A stretch of DNA of 64,000 nucleotides from NCBI RefSeq assembly GCF_000423605.1, contig NZ_AUIH01000006.1, positions 1-64,000 on the forward strand. Reading direction: 5' to 3'. A model generated the notes under the pieces. It had not been told where the DNA came from. It did no database searches and was given only the letters and a program-made list of their open reading frames with translations. The DNA comes from Saccharospirillum impatiens DSM 12546 (GTDB lineage: Bacteria; Pseudomonadota; Gammaproteobacteria; Pseudomonadales; Natronospirillaceae). The position numbers and the translations under genes were made by a program. This document shows, piece by piece, positions 27,084 to 36,256 of this stretch (positions within the stretch are counted from its first letter, which is position 1; each line of letters begins with the position of its first letter).

Positions 27084-27547
27084 AGATTCACACAGACCAA
27101 TATAGTTGGAGGCACTCGGCGATTCACCGGCCGGGTACCTGTTGGTTTTACGGCAACTGACCCGTCCGTCCTGTCAGGATCGGCAATATGGATCGTTACC
27201 CTTCGTTGTCCGAAGGCCACCTGGTTCTAGCATTTCAGAGGTGGCAGGCTTCGGCGGTAATGCCTTACTAAAGAACACAGCAAGGGCCTGGGGCACGCTG
27301 GCTGTTAACGCACTTGCACTCGTTTTCAGGGCTTGTAACCGTGTGTGGTGCCGGGCTTCAGGAGCCAGTCAATCACCGCACACGTCACTGGGGCTGGGCC
27401 CGTGGCACCTATATTAACAAGAGTGCCACACCCGCGGCTGCGCAAGCGGTGCCGATTGTAGCGCACTTTTTATGCACTCTCGACCTTTTCAGCGCCTTCG
27501 GCCCATTTCGGCGCAGCCACTGGTTCTGCGCCAGAGCGCGTCGCTGA
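27084..27547 (-). other. 464-bp region upstream of rhlB without a gene
   Basis: No convincing reading frame and no known RNA family recognised. A possible minus-strand -10 box TACAAT (complement of 27454-27459) would give a leader of roughly 360 nt. A stem CCTTCG-TTGTC-CGAAGG is present near 27201-27217. Long leaders are common for RNA-helicase genes. The role is inference. Confidence 0.4.
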
Positions 27548-28435
27548 TTAGCCCGACCAGCCGGGAGCGAGGCGGCGAATCAACACTGAAGTGTCACAGC
27601 GGTTTAACCCGGCATCCTGCAATTGGCGGTAGTAACCATTAACTTCGGTCGCAACAGGCAGCTCCAGGCCAAGCCTCCCGGCTTCAGCCAATGCGTAGTC
27701 CAGATCCTTGCGCATCCAGTCGATGGCGAAGCCAAAATTGAATTCATCGTTTGCCATGGTGATGGCCCGATTATCCAACTGCCAGCTTTGGGCTGCTCCA
27801 CCCCCCAGCACTTGTTGGACGTCTTCAACGCTCAGTCCCGCCGCTTTGGCCAGGCTGACGCCCTCGGCCAGACCTTGCAGTATGCCGGCAATGCACACCT
27901 GATTAACCATTTTGCACAATTGCCCACTGCCCGCTGCCCCCAGAAGGCGCGCCTGCTTTCCAGTCGCCGCAAACAGAGGCCGTGCGCGCTCAAAAGCGTC
28001 AGAATCACCACCGCACATGATACTCAGCTGACCATTCTCCGCCCCCGCCTGCCCCCCGGAAACCGGCGCATCAAGGAAACTCAGCCCGGCTTTTCGGCAC
28101 TCGTCATCCAACTCACGGGCCAAGTCGGCCGACGTTGTGGTGTGGTCGATAATCAGCGTCCCGGGGCGAGCATTGGCGATAACCCCATCTTCCCCCAGCA
28201 ACAGGGAGCGGACGTCGTCGTCATTACCAACACACACCAGAATGGCATCAGCCTCGCTGGCAGCACTGGCCGGTGTCTCTACGAGGCGTCCACCATATGC
28301 ATCGACCCACAGCCGGGCTTTGCTGGCTGTTCGGTTATAAACACTGACCTCAAAGCCGGCCTGTTGCAGATGCCCGGCCATAGGGAAGCCCATAACCCCC
28401 AAGCCTAAAAAACTGACGCGTTGAATCGAAGCCAT
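27548..28435 (-). CDS. NAD(P)-dependent beta-hydroxyacid dehydrogenase (GarR/MmsB-like)
   Basis: Oxidoreductase of 295 residues. The N-terminal Rossmann motif is FLGLGVMGFPMA, the substrate-binding signature is DAPVSGG (122-128), and the catalytic lysine is K175 in GQLCKMVNQV. All four conserved regions of the 3-hydroxyisobutyrate / tartronate-semialdehyde reductase family are present. The context does not tell which substrate is used. The start follows AGGAAA at a good spacing. Confidence 0.88.
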   Translation of the reverse strand: MASIQRVSFLGLGVMGFPMAGHLQQAGFEVSVYNRTASKARLWVDAYGGRLVETPASAASEADAILVCVGNDDDVRSLLLGEDGVIANARPGTLIIDHTTTSADLARELDDECRKAGLSFLDAPVSGGQAGAENGQLSIMCGGDSDAFERARPLFAATGKQARLLGAAGSGQLCKMVNQVCIAGILQGLAEGVSLAKAAGLSVEDVQQVLGGGAAQSWQLDNRAITMANDEFNFGFAIDWMRKDLDYALAEAGRLGLELPVATEVNGYYRQLQDAGLNRCDTSVLIRRLAPGWSG

Positions 28436-28538
28436 GTGCTATTTCCTCACCGGTATGTTCAGACGGGTCCGACAATAAGCGACTTTTTGCACCGTCGTCC
28501 AGTCATAGATTGGGATGACATGCTCTGGGGGCAACCCA

Positions 28539-29141
28539 TCAGTCTGGCAGGTCAGCGAAACAGATGGCCTTGGGACTGGCATTCCCGAAATGGCGGCACA
28601 GCAAGCCAACGGCCTGACCTGCCCGGGCAGGCAAACCTTCCAACAGGTAATGTATTGCTTGCTTTTGAACGGCCTCGCGAAAAGGCTGATTGTCGGTTGG
28701 GGTGCCATTGAGGTTATCGGTGCTGGTACGAAACGATCGCCCCGACACCTCGGCAAACCACCACTCTATCGCCTGAGGCTTAACTTCGACTTGCTCGAAC
28801 GCAGCCTGCTGAGCGGCATCGCGACCATCCGGGCAATACCAGTAACCGTAATCTTCAAGCAACCGCCGGTCGGCGCCAGCCAGGCACCAGTGTGCCAGTT
28901 CATGCAAGGCGCTGTTGAAATAGCCATGGGCAAATACAATCTGATGCAACGCACTGTTTTGCGTCGCGGGCAAATAGACCGGCTCACCCGCCCCGGCGAC
29001 CAGGGTGGTCCGCCAGCGCTGCTCAAGCCAGGGGTTCAGACAATCGAGCAACCCCTCCACACCGGCTTCCCAGCGGGTAACGGGCAAGTCAGCCCCTTTT
29101 AATGGCTGATCAGTATGGATTAAGGCATGTGATGTCTGCAT
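28539..29141 (-). CDS. epmC: elongation factor P hydroxylase
   Basis: EpmC (YfcM) hydroxylates the beta-lysylated lysine of elongation factor P. The 200 residues match the family closely: GEPVYLPA, IVFAHGYFNSALHELAHWC with the metal site H80-E-x-x-H84, then DYGYWYCPDGRD and VEVKPQAIEW. The third metal ligand is likely a Glu in the EVKPQAIEW region. EpmA, EpmB and efp are not in the window but should exist elsewhere. It is divergent from the MATE gene. Confidence 0.9.
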   Translation of the reverse strand: MQTSHALIHTDQPLKGADLPVTRWEAGVEGLLDCLNPWLEQRWRTTLVAGAGEPVYLPATQNSALHQIVFAHGYFNSALHELAHWCLAGADRRLLEDYGYWYCPDGRDAAQQAAFEQVEVKPQAIEWWFAEVSGRSFRTSTDNLNGTPTDNQPFREAVQKQAIHYLLEGLPARAGQAVGLLCRHFGNASPKAICFADLPD

Positions 29142-29295
29142 GGGTTGGCCTTCGAATCGTTCGACGGGCAGTTTACGGTTTGGGAACCACGACGCAAGCC
29201 GGGCCCGTTCGATTCAGGGATCCATGGCGAAACGCCCCAAAAGTGAGCATACTATCGCGCCTCTTTAACAGCGCACCTCTTTCAAGGATTCTGCA

Positions 29296-30711
29296 GTGGA
29301 CCAAAGTCATCAACCAAAGCCCATTCGACAGGCCAGCCTGATAGGACGCACGCTGAGCGAATGGAAGACACTGGCTCTGCTGGGCGGGCCAATCCTGGTC
29401 GCACAATTGGCACAGATGGCAAACGGGGTCATTGACACCATCATGGCTGGCCACGCCAGTGCTGAAGACCTGTCGGGCGTGGCCATTGGCACCAGCCTCT
29501 GGGTGCCGCTGTTCCTGTTTTTCATGGGTGCCCTGAGCGCACTGCAACCGATCATTTCCGGCTATAGGGGGAGCAATACCCTTAACCGAGTCATGCCGAT
29601 TACCTGGCAAGGCCTGTACATTGCGGTCGCCGCCGCCGCCCTGATCATTCTGTTTCTGGTCAATGTCCGGCCCATTCTGAATGCTCTGCAACTGGAGGCC
29701 AACACGGCGCGAATCACCCAGGGTTACTTGTCTGCTTTCGCCTGGGGCATACCCGCTATTCTGGTATTTGCTGCATTACGCGGCCTGACTGACGGCCTGG
29801 GCCATACCAAGGCTTTCATGGCCTTCTCCCTACTCGGAACGGGACTGAACTTGCCGCTCAACTACATTCTGATCTACGGCAAACTCGGCATGCCCGAACT
29901 GGGTGGTATCGGCTGTGGCTGGGCGACAGCCATCTCCAACTGGGTTGCCGTCACCGGCTTCATCATATACCTCAATCGTAGCCGCCATTACAGCCGTTTC
30001 CACCTGATCGACGACTGGGTCAAGCCTCACTGGGCTGACATCAAATACGTGCTGACATTGGGCGTCCCGATTGGTTTCACGATATTCATCGAAGCCAGCG
30101 TTTTCTCTGTCATCGCGCTGTTTCTGGCACCGCTGGGGCCCGTTGTGGTCGCAGGCCACCAAATTGCACTGAATGTTGTGTCGCTGGTGTTTATGGTGCC
30201 GCTGAGCCTTGGCATGGCCCTGACCTTGCGCATCAGCTTTCTGATTGGCGCCAAAGCAACAGACGCCGCCCGACTGAACGCGCGCAGCTCACTCGTTCTG
30301 GTGATGGCGATCGCCGCCGTATATGCAACCCTGTTCTTTCTCGGCTCTGGCCTGATCGCCCGACTTTACACCAGTGACCCTGAGGTACAGGCCGTGGCCG
30401 GGCTGTTACTGGCCTACGCCGCCATTTTTCAGATTGCCGACGTCATGCAGGTTACCTGCATCAGCGCCTTGCGCGGTTACCGTGACACTCGCATACCGAT
30501 GTACATCATGATGCTGTCGTTTTGGGCCATCTGCCTGCCACTGGGCTATGTGCTGACGTTTACCGACTGGATCGCCCCTGCCATGGGCGCGGCCGGCTTC
30601 TGGATCGGCCTGATCGCGGGTCTGACCAGTGCTGCCTTCCTGCTGGTGATTCGGCTGTTCTGGTTCAGCCGCCAGCCACTGGCGAATCTGGATGCACCGG
30701 TCACCGTTTGA
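29296..30711 (+). CDS. MATE-family multidrug efflux transporter (NorM-like)
   Basis: Inner-membrane cation antiporter of 471 residues with about twelve helices in two MatE halves. The first helix LALLGGPILVAQLAQMANGVIDTIMAGHA carries the conserved pattern of NorM proteins. The second half begins near residue 245 (LTLGVPIGFTIFIEASVFSV). It exports cationic drugs or dyes; the substrates are unknown. The start is GTG 29296, with AAGGA 8-12 nt upstream. It is convergent with tusA, with only 7 bp between stops. Confidence 0.9.
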   Translation: MDQSHQPKPIRQASLIGRTLSEWKTLALLGGPILVAQLAQMANGVIDTIMAGHASAEDLSGVAIGTSLWVPLFLFFMGALSALQPIISGYRGSNTLNRVMPITWQGLYIAVAAAALIILFLVNVRPILNALQLEANTARITQGYLSAFAWGIPAILVFAALRGLTDGLGHTKAFMAFSLLGTGLNLPLNYILIYGKLGMPELGGIGCGWATAISNWVAVTGFIIYLNRSRHYSRFHLIDDWVKPHWADIKYVLTLGVPIGFTIFIEASVFSVIALFLAPLGPVVVAGHQIALNVVSLVFMVPLSLGMALTLRISFLIGAKATDAARLNARSSLVLVMAIAAVYATLFFLGSGLIARLYTSDPEVQAVAGLLLAYAAIFQIADVMQVTCISALRGYRDTRIPMYIMMLSFWAICLPLGYVLTFTDWIAPAMGAAGFWIGLIAGLTSAAFLLVIRLFWFSRQPLANLDAPVTV

Positions 30712-30718
30712 AAAGCGC

Positions 30719-30961
30719 TCAACGCCCGGCTTTCTGAACCCAGTACCGGTACTCGTCGTCCAGCTTGGAGTGCTGGACGAGGATGTGCTTGAGAAACTCA
30801 CAAAACTGGGGAATATCACGCTCGGTGGCAGGGTCGGTGGCGACCACGCACACCACTTCATCCATGGCCATCTTCCGAATCTGGCGATGCAACATCATCA
30901 CCGGTTCCGGGCATCTTAATCCGCGCGTATCCAGCAAATGATCAAATTCCGGGTCTGTCAT
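30719..30961 (-). CDS. tusA: sulfur carrier protein TusA
   Basis: Small sulfur relay protein of 80 residues for 2-thiouridine in tRNA. The motif DTRGLRCPEPVMMLHRQIRK holds the sulfur-carrying C17 followed by Pro. ATDPATERDIPQFCEFLKH completes the TusA pattern and closely resembles E. coli TusA. AGGAG precedes the ATG. A second TusA-like gene (45221) is in the window but belongs to a different branch. Confidence 0.93.
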   Translation of the reverse strand: MTDPEFDHLLDTRGLRCPEPVMMLHRQIRKMAMDEVVCVVATDPATERDIPQFCEFLKHILVQHSKLDDEYRYWVQKAGR

Positions 30962-31033
30962 TGGGACTCCTGGTTTGCGACTGTGGCTCTGCTACGGTTT
31001 TTTAGACTACCGTGGCGTGAGGTAGGTGACATT

Positions 31034-31135
31034 GGGTATGGTCAATCGGGGTCGTCGTGAATCCGTCCGTGGAGACTAGGCCCCATGGATGGGTTGAGTG
31101 GGCTGCATTCCGCCCGACCCTGGATAGGCCTACCC
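31034..31135 (+). repeat. dispersed hairpin repeat, copy B
   Basis: Imperfect 21-nt inverted arms (31034-31054 and 31115-31135, about 14 of 21 paired) enclose the family core GTGAATCCGTCCGTGGAGAC followed by TAGGCC. CCCCATGGATGGG follows as an inner stem. It sits between tusA and yheT. It is more diverged than copies A and C. Confidence 0.75.
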
Positions 31136-31184
31136 GGTGGCCAGCAGGTTCTAGATGCTATCAGCTAAACCCAGCCGAAGAACT

Positions 31185-31218
31185 GGATTATAAAACCGGG
31201 ACACCGGTTTTATAATCC
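31185..31218 (-). terminator. perfect palindromic hairpin over the yheT stop codon
   Basis: GGATTATAAAACCGG (31185-31199) and CCGGTTTTATAATCC (31204-31218) are exact inverted copies with a 4-nt loop. The yheT stop lies inside the hairpin. The stem ends in an AT-rich part, so it may stop transcription or protect the 3' end. Confidence 0.7.
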
Positions 31219-32231
31219 ACCGTTTCCAGGCAACTTCGGGCAAAGGCCAGTGCGCGGAACTCAGACCAGAGGGTTTGGTTAAGACGCCAGCGCATGAAGC
31301 CGACATGGCCCCCGCGCAATGGCGTTTCCAGCAGTAAGTTGGACGACGCATTGCTGGGTCTGCGGTAGCAGGGGCTGGCGAGAAAAGGGTCATCAAGCGC
31401 ATTCACGACCAGAGTGGGACGACGCAGCCGGCCCAGGACTTTAACGCTGGAGCAACTGTGCCAATAGTCTTCAGCGTCGCGATAACCATGCAAAGGGCCG
31501 GTGTAGCGGTCGTCGAACTGTTTGAAATTTCGGATCTCGTCGTAACCTTCCAGGCTGACGGTATCGGGAAAGCGTTCGGCTTTATCGGCGATTTTCACTT
31601 TCAGATCGCGCAGAAAACGTCGCATGTAAATTCGCTGGGCTGGCCGGGCCAGAGCATGGGCGCACGCCTCAAGGTCCAGGGGCACACTGAAGGTGGCGCC
31701 GCCGACGACAGCCTCGGGCAAATCCGGTTCGGCCAGGGTTAATACCGTCTGATTCCCCCCCATGCTGAAACCGACTAGAAAAATGCGCTCTACGCCCTGG
31801 TGCACGGCATGGTTAATGACGGCTTTTAGGTCAGCAATGGCGCCGCTGTGATAGAACCGCGGCAAACGATTCATGTCGCCGCTGCAACCGCGAAAATTCC
31901 AGGCGATGACACCCCAGCCCGCGTCATGAAAATGGCGCGCCATGCCCTGTACATAAGGCCGGTGGCTACTGCCTTCGAGTCCGTGACTGATGATGACCAG
32001 CGGGGCCTTGGCCGTTTCGGCCGGCAATTCATCAAGATCCAGGAAATCGCCATCGTCCAGTTCCAGGCGATAACGCTGGTAAGGTACAGAGACCTGACGG
32101 AAAACCGACGGTACGATGGATTGCAGATGACCGTTGGCCATACCCCACCCGGCAACATAGGGGGGGAATTCAAGATCGTTGTGAGTCACGGCAGGCTGCC
32201 TCGGCCATAGCTGGCGAAGTGAGCGCGGCAT
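31188..32231 (-). CDS. YheT-family alpha/beta hydrolase
   Basis: Predicted hydrolase of 347 residues. Features are GMANGHLQSIVPSVFR, typical of the YheT/EMB8 family, the loop ISHGLEGSSH (81-90), nucleophile S156 in VGFSMGGN, the acid in NALDDPF, and the His in GGHVGF. The natural substrate is unknown. The last codons lie within a perfect 15-bp inverted repeat. Upstream is a 34-residue membrane peptide and its coupled partner gene on the same strand. Confidence 0.88.
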   Translation of the reverse strand: MPRSLRQLWPRQPAVTHNDLEFPPYVAGWGMANGHLQSIVPSVFRQVSVPYQRYRLELDDGDFLDLDELPAETAKAPLVIISHGLEGSSHRPYVQGMARHFHDAGWGVIAWNFRGCSGDMNRLPRFYHSGAIADLKAVINHAVHQGVERIFLVGFSMGGNQTVLTLAEPDLPEAVVGGATFSVPLDLEACAHALARPAQRIYMRRFLRDLKVKIADKAERFPDTVSLEGYDEIRNFKQFDDRYTGPLHGYRDAEDYWHSCSSVKVLGRLRRPTLVVNALDDPFLASPCYRRPSNASSNLLLETPLRGGHVGFMRWRLNQTLWSEFRALAFARSCLETVDYKTGVPVL

Positions 32232-32319
32232 TCTACTGAATCATGACAGCCAGTGCGACCCCGATTCACCCGCCCTGTGCGCATTCCCGACCTGACACTG
32301 AAGCCTGAGTACAGGCCGC

Positions 32320-32424
32320 TTAACTCGTTGCCTTCAGTAGCATATACCCCAGCAACAATGTGATAGCGATGAAAAAACCGGTGTAACGCACTTGCTGGCA
32401 TCGCTTACAGGGTTTTTTAGCCAT
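32320..32424 (-). CDS. 34-aa single-span membrane peptide with CxxC
   Basis: Short frame, 34 codons plus stop: MAKKPCKRCQQVRYTGFF, then a hydrophobic span (IAITLLLGYMLL), then KATS. The N-terminus is strongly basic with a CKRC pair like a small metal or redox knuckle. Its ATG at 32424 comes 1 nt after the TGA stop of the gene at 32426-32962 (TGATATG), the arrangement of translational coupling. It lies between that gene and yheT on the same strand. I know no function. It is supported by composition and coupling, not by homology. Confidence 0.6.
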   Translation of the reverse strand: MAKKPCKRCQQVRYTGFFIAITLLLGYMLLKATS

Positions 32425-32425
32425 A

Positions 32426-32962
32426 TCAGGCAGCCCGGCGCGGCATATAGCGGGTACTCAGAGCGTCAAAGAAGCTCTCACGCAATTGCGCGATCTCACG
32501 TTTGACTTCATCCAGTGTATGCAACTCCTCGCCACTGAACTGATGCTTTTCGGCATGCACCTGTCGCCGCAAATTGACAATTTTGGCGCCGTAAATGCGC
32601 AGGGCGCGCTCGAGTTTTTTCTCGCCCAACAGCAACAGTGTGCTTTCAGCCTCGGTAAGGTCGTGAAACACGGTCACCAGCTCCTGCCCTACCCGGGTCA
32701 ATTCATCGCGACGGCTTTTTGGCCATTGCTGACCATAGCGGGCAAACTCGGTCGCCAGTGAGAGATATTGCTGATAAACATGATGAACGCGACCCACATT
32801 GTTGGCCACTTGCTCCATCAGCTCCCGACGCTTGCGCAAATCTTCAACCACTTTCTGGTCCAGCGACGTGTGACGGCGCAGATACCACCAGAAGAAAAGA
32901 CCACTGACCAGCATGCCGGCTGCGACTTTGACACCAGCATCGACCATTTCCAATGTGACCAT
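32426..32962 (-). CDS. hypothetical membrane-anchored helical protein, 178 aa
   Basis: One N-terminal membrane segment (KVAAGMLVSGLFFWWYL, about 12-28) is followed by a long, charged, helical soluble part with coiled-coil character (about 38-170) and no cysteine. The tail is basic (RYMPRRAA). No family recognised. It ends 1 nt before the small CxxC peptide gene and is probably in one unit with it and yheT. Cytoplasmic versus periplasmic orientation is not certain; positive residues after the span (LRRH) suggest the helical part is cytoplasmic. Confidence 0.75.
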   Translation of the reverse strand: MVTLEMVDAGVKVAAGMLVSGLFFWWYLRRHTSLDQKVVEDLRKRRELMEQVANNVGRVHHVYQQYLSLATEFARYGQQWPKSRRDELTRVGQELVTVFHDLTEAESTLLLLGEKKLERALRIYGAKIVNLRRQVHAEKHQFSGEELHTLDEVKREIAQLRESFFDALSTRYMPRRAA

Positions 32963-33127
32963 GGGGTACCTCGTTATTTTTTTGACGGTTATCTTGCATT
33001 AGTCTCAAATTAGCAAGTTTCGTACCTAAACCAAAAACCTCATTGCAAAGGCGTTTAAACCCCTTCAAGCCGATCGTTGAAAAGATGCCCCAGTTGCAAA
33101 AAACCTAAAAAAAACAACGCATTAGTG

Positions 33128-33155
33128 TTGACACATCAGTCCGAATCACTAGAAT
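33128..33155 (+). promoter_or_regulatory. sigma-70 promoter of the tRNA-Asn genes
   Basis: Perfect -35 TTGACA (33128-33133), 16-bp spacer, then -10 TAGAAT (33150-33155), 14 bp before the first tRNA. Confidence 0.8.
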
Positions 33156-33168
33156 ACAACGCCGTTGC

Positions 33169-33244
33169 TCCTCGATAGCTCAGTTGGTAGAGCAGTAGAC
33201 TGTTAATCTATTGGTCGCAGGTTCGAGTCCTGCTCGAGGAGCCA
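33169..33244 (+). tRNA. tRNA-Asn (GTT), first copy
   Basis: 76 nt with a 7-bp acceptor stem TCCTCGA/TCGAGGA, D-arm GCTCAGTTGGTAGAGC, anticodon GTT at 33202-33204, T-arm GTTCGAGTCC, discriminator G and encoded CCA. Identical to the copy at 33302. Confidence 0.97.
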
Positions 33245-33301
33245 AAAATTTAACACCGGGGCCACCCTGCCCGATTGGGCGTGGCACTGGGTAGAGCTTA
33301 T

Positions 33302-33377
33302 TCCTCGATAGCTCAGTTGGTAGAGCAGTAGACTGTTAATCTATTGGTCGCAGGTTCGAGTCCTGCTCGAGGAGCCA
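33302..33377 (+). tRNA. tRNA-Asn (GTT), second copy
   Basis: Same 76-nt sequence as the gene at 33169, including CCA, after a 57-nt spacer. Both are read from one promoter and end at the terminator at 33383-33414. Confidence 0.97.
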
Positions 33378-33382
33378 CACAT

Positions 33383-33414
33383 AAAAAAGGCGTACCCACG
33401 GGTACGCCTTTTTT
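33383..33414 (+). terminator. terminator after the tRNA-Asn pair
   Basis: AAAAAAGGCGTACC (33383-33396), loop CACG, GGTACGCCTTTTTT (33401-33414). A strong GC stem with a T6 run. It is symmetrical and could also serve the minus-strand FKBP gene at 33536. Confidence 0.92.
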
Positions 33415-33535
33415 GTATCTATCACGCCTGATTCGACCTCTTCCTGATTAACAGGTGCCTATCGCGGGATTCAAGCCTCGCGATACCAGACGTGTTCGGT
33501 GCCTCCGCCAAAACCGGAGACACCGATCGTCACAG

Positions 33536-34243
<708 letters not shown>

Positions 34244-34561
34244 TATGCCTGCCTTTTCTTGTGTTAAGCGCCAGGTTTAAACCCAGCTTACTATGTATTG
34301 CCAGGGTGGGGCATGCCCTTCCCGCGAGATTCTTTCGGCGCCTGTCCGATAGCAACCTGAAAGCCGTTGCCCGGGTCTATTTGCCCCGGCGCATAACACG
34401 ACTCGGATCACACCAGCCCGGGACACACCCGGAGCACCTGTACGGACACCGTCGAAAGACAGAGGCCAGTCTAACCGGGCGCCAGGCCAGAAACCACTGC
34501 GTTTACCGGGAATTGACTGGGTATCCGGGCTGTTAGAGCCATTAAGCCGAACTGGACGAAG
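34244..34561. other. intergenic region without recognised genes
   Basis: 318 bp upstream of the FKBP gene and downstream of the membrane protein at 34562. A 10-bp palindrome GGTTTAAACC is at 34274-34283, 31 bp from the FKBP start. No RNA gene, repeat or clear promoter was recognised. Confidence 0.4.
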
Positions 34562-36004
34562 CTAAACCGGCTTGCGAATCTCAGTCGCACCGTCTGATTG
34601 GTTTGCCGCCTTTGCAGACTTCAATCGCCAACGCGATGCTAGCCACAAAGGCAGACCAATAAAGACATCGTATATCGCCTGCAAGGCGCGATTCGCATAC
34701 CATAGCCAACCCGACGCAAGCCGCAGCACCCAGGCCAGAATGCGCAATGCAAACCCGACAAGGGCGACTATTACGATGCGCAGGCAGTGTATCAGCCGCT
34801 CAAAAGGGACTGCGAAAAATATCAATAGCAAGGGCAATACAAACGCCAGCATCATGCGTGCACCCAGCACCAACCCCTGATCCAACAAAGGTGCTTCATA
34901 GACAATAACCGGATACTGAATCAACCGTTCAAGCTCGGTTACAGGCATTCCCGCCCTATGGTGCATATACACCAAACCTGCCTGAGCCAATGCCGACAGC
35001 ACCAGCAGACTGGCCAGCACCCAGACAAGGCGGCGCCTGTCCCGTGAGTCCATACCATACAAACCGTCAAACACATGCGTGATACGCAACGATTCCATCA
35101 ATAACCAGCCCAAAAACACACTCACGCCGATTAACATCAGGCCGGCCCAGTCGTTCATCGCCAGACCGGCCAGCGGCTCGCCCACTGCCATCAGCGCCTG
35201 CAGAGGTGCATTCATCAGATCAAAACTCAACCAGGCAACACCACACCACAGCAATAACACCATGGCACTCAAGAACCCATCGACCAGCAATGACACCTGC
35301 AATCCCCGACTCGCTTGCTCTGTCCCGGTAACCAGGCGCTGGTACTGATCCATATGCCGGTCGATGTCACGGGCTCTGTCGAGCAGACCGCGGATACCCG
35401 AACGGATCCGCTCAATAGCATGGCTGAGCTTGCGCCACTGCGGCATCATACTGTGCAACAGCCGGTGTCGCTGACTCATGCTTTTACGGTAATCATGCAA
35501 AGCCTGTTCATGCTGCCGGTTAAGATTTGCCTCCAAATCTTTCAGGACACTGGAAAACGCCGGATTACCGCTCTGCGTCTCCTTCAGACGCACCACGGCG
35601 GCGATGGAGTCGAGCCAGTCCGGGGCTGGTGGCGGCGTTTCCGCCGTTTTGTGATAATCCTCCTCGAGCTGACTGATGTGTTCACTGATCTGACGCTGCC
35701 AATGAGGAAACTGAGCCAGGTCCCGGTCGATCAGATGCCAGACCTGGTGAAACTCACGATCCAGTCGACGCTCAAGCCGTTGCTGACCCATTTCCAGCAA
35801 CACCGCCTGGTTGCGGCGGCGCAACTGATCAGCAGCGTCTATCAACGCTTTGGACTGAGCGCGAAGCAGCAGCCGGATCGAGCCGGTCAATGCATTCAAC
35901 AGACGCACCACCGAGGCCCGGGCCACATAGCCCGCGACCATGGCAATCGCCACCCACACCATCGCGGACAGCAATGGCTGATCGGGTATAATGATCCAAC
36001 TCAC
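34562..36004 (-). CDS. hypothetical multi-pass membrane protein with coiled coil, 480 aa
   Basis: No family recognised. One N-terminal membrane segment (LSAMVWVAIAMVAGYVA) precedes a highly charged helical stretch (about 35-235) rich in R, Q and H with coiled-coil heptads. Five further membrane segments follow (about 240-260, 280-305, 328-350, 380-405, 408-430), then a basic tail. The layout resembles proteins that couple a cytoplasmic coil to a membrane pore or scaffold, but there is no diagnostic motif. It is divergent from the lipoprotein gene at 36257. No cysteine-based or nucleotide-binding motif is seen. Confidence 0.75.
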   Translation of the reverse strand: MSWIIIPDQPLLSAMVWVAIAMVAGYVARASVVRLLNALTGSIRLLLRAQSKALIDAADQLRRRNQAVLLEMGQQRLERRLDREFHQVWHLIDRDLAQFPHWQRQISEHISQLEEDYHKTAETPPPAPDWLDSIAAVVRLKETQSGNPAFSSVLKDLEANLNRQHEQALHDYRKSMSQRHRLLHSMMPQWRKLSHAIERIRSGIRGLLDRARDIDRHMDQYQRLVTGTEQASRGLQVSLLVDGFLSAMVLLLWCGVAWLSFDLMNAPLQALMAVGEPLAGLAMNDWAGLMLIGVSVFLGWLLMESLRITHVFDGLYGMDSRDRRRLVWVLASLLVLSALAQAGLVYMHHRAGMPVTELERLIQYPVIVYEAPLLDQGLVLGARMMLAFVLPLLLIFFAVPFERLIHCLRIVIVALVGFALRILAWVLRLASGWLWYANRALQAIYDVFIGLPLWLASRWRLKSAKAANQSDGATEIRKPV

Positions 36005-36256
36005 ATTGTTCTCACTGTTCTGTCTGCGTATTCAGGGATGATCACGCCTTAGGCTGCCAGCATAGCCTCAACCCGATTATCCGCAACCTTTGCTCAGGCC
36101 CGGATATCTGTCGGAGTCAGGGTAAATCGGCCGCCAAGGCTGGAAGAATGCCCAGTTTAGCGAAAAAGAGAGATCGGGTCAGCGCCGCTCAAGTTCCGGG
36201 CGTCCTGTCCGATGTAATACCTGCAGCTGCCTGGCTGCCTGATCCGGAGTTTTTTT

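Noticed and set aside
25572-27230. 552-codon plus-strand frame opposite rhlB
   Set aside because: Antisense shadow of a clear DEAD-box helicase; it has no motif and no promoter evidence.
27314-27547. 77-codon plus-strand frame in the gap before rhlB
   Set aside because: No ribosome binding site, Arg/Ala/Cys-rich composition, and it ends where the dehydrogenase gene ends.
33169-33377. Two tRNA-Asn genes read as a prophage or island attachment site
   Set aside because: No integrase or partial tRNA copy nearby. The repeat is two whole tRNA genes.
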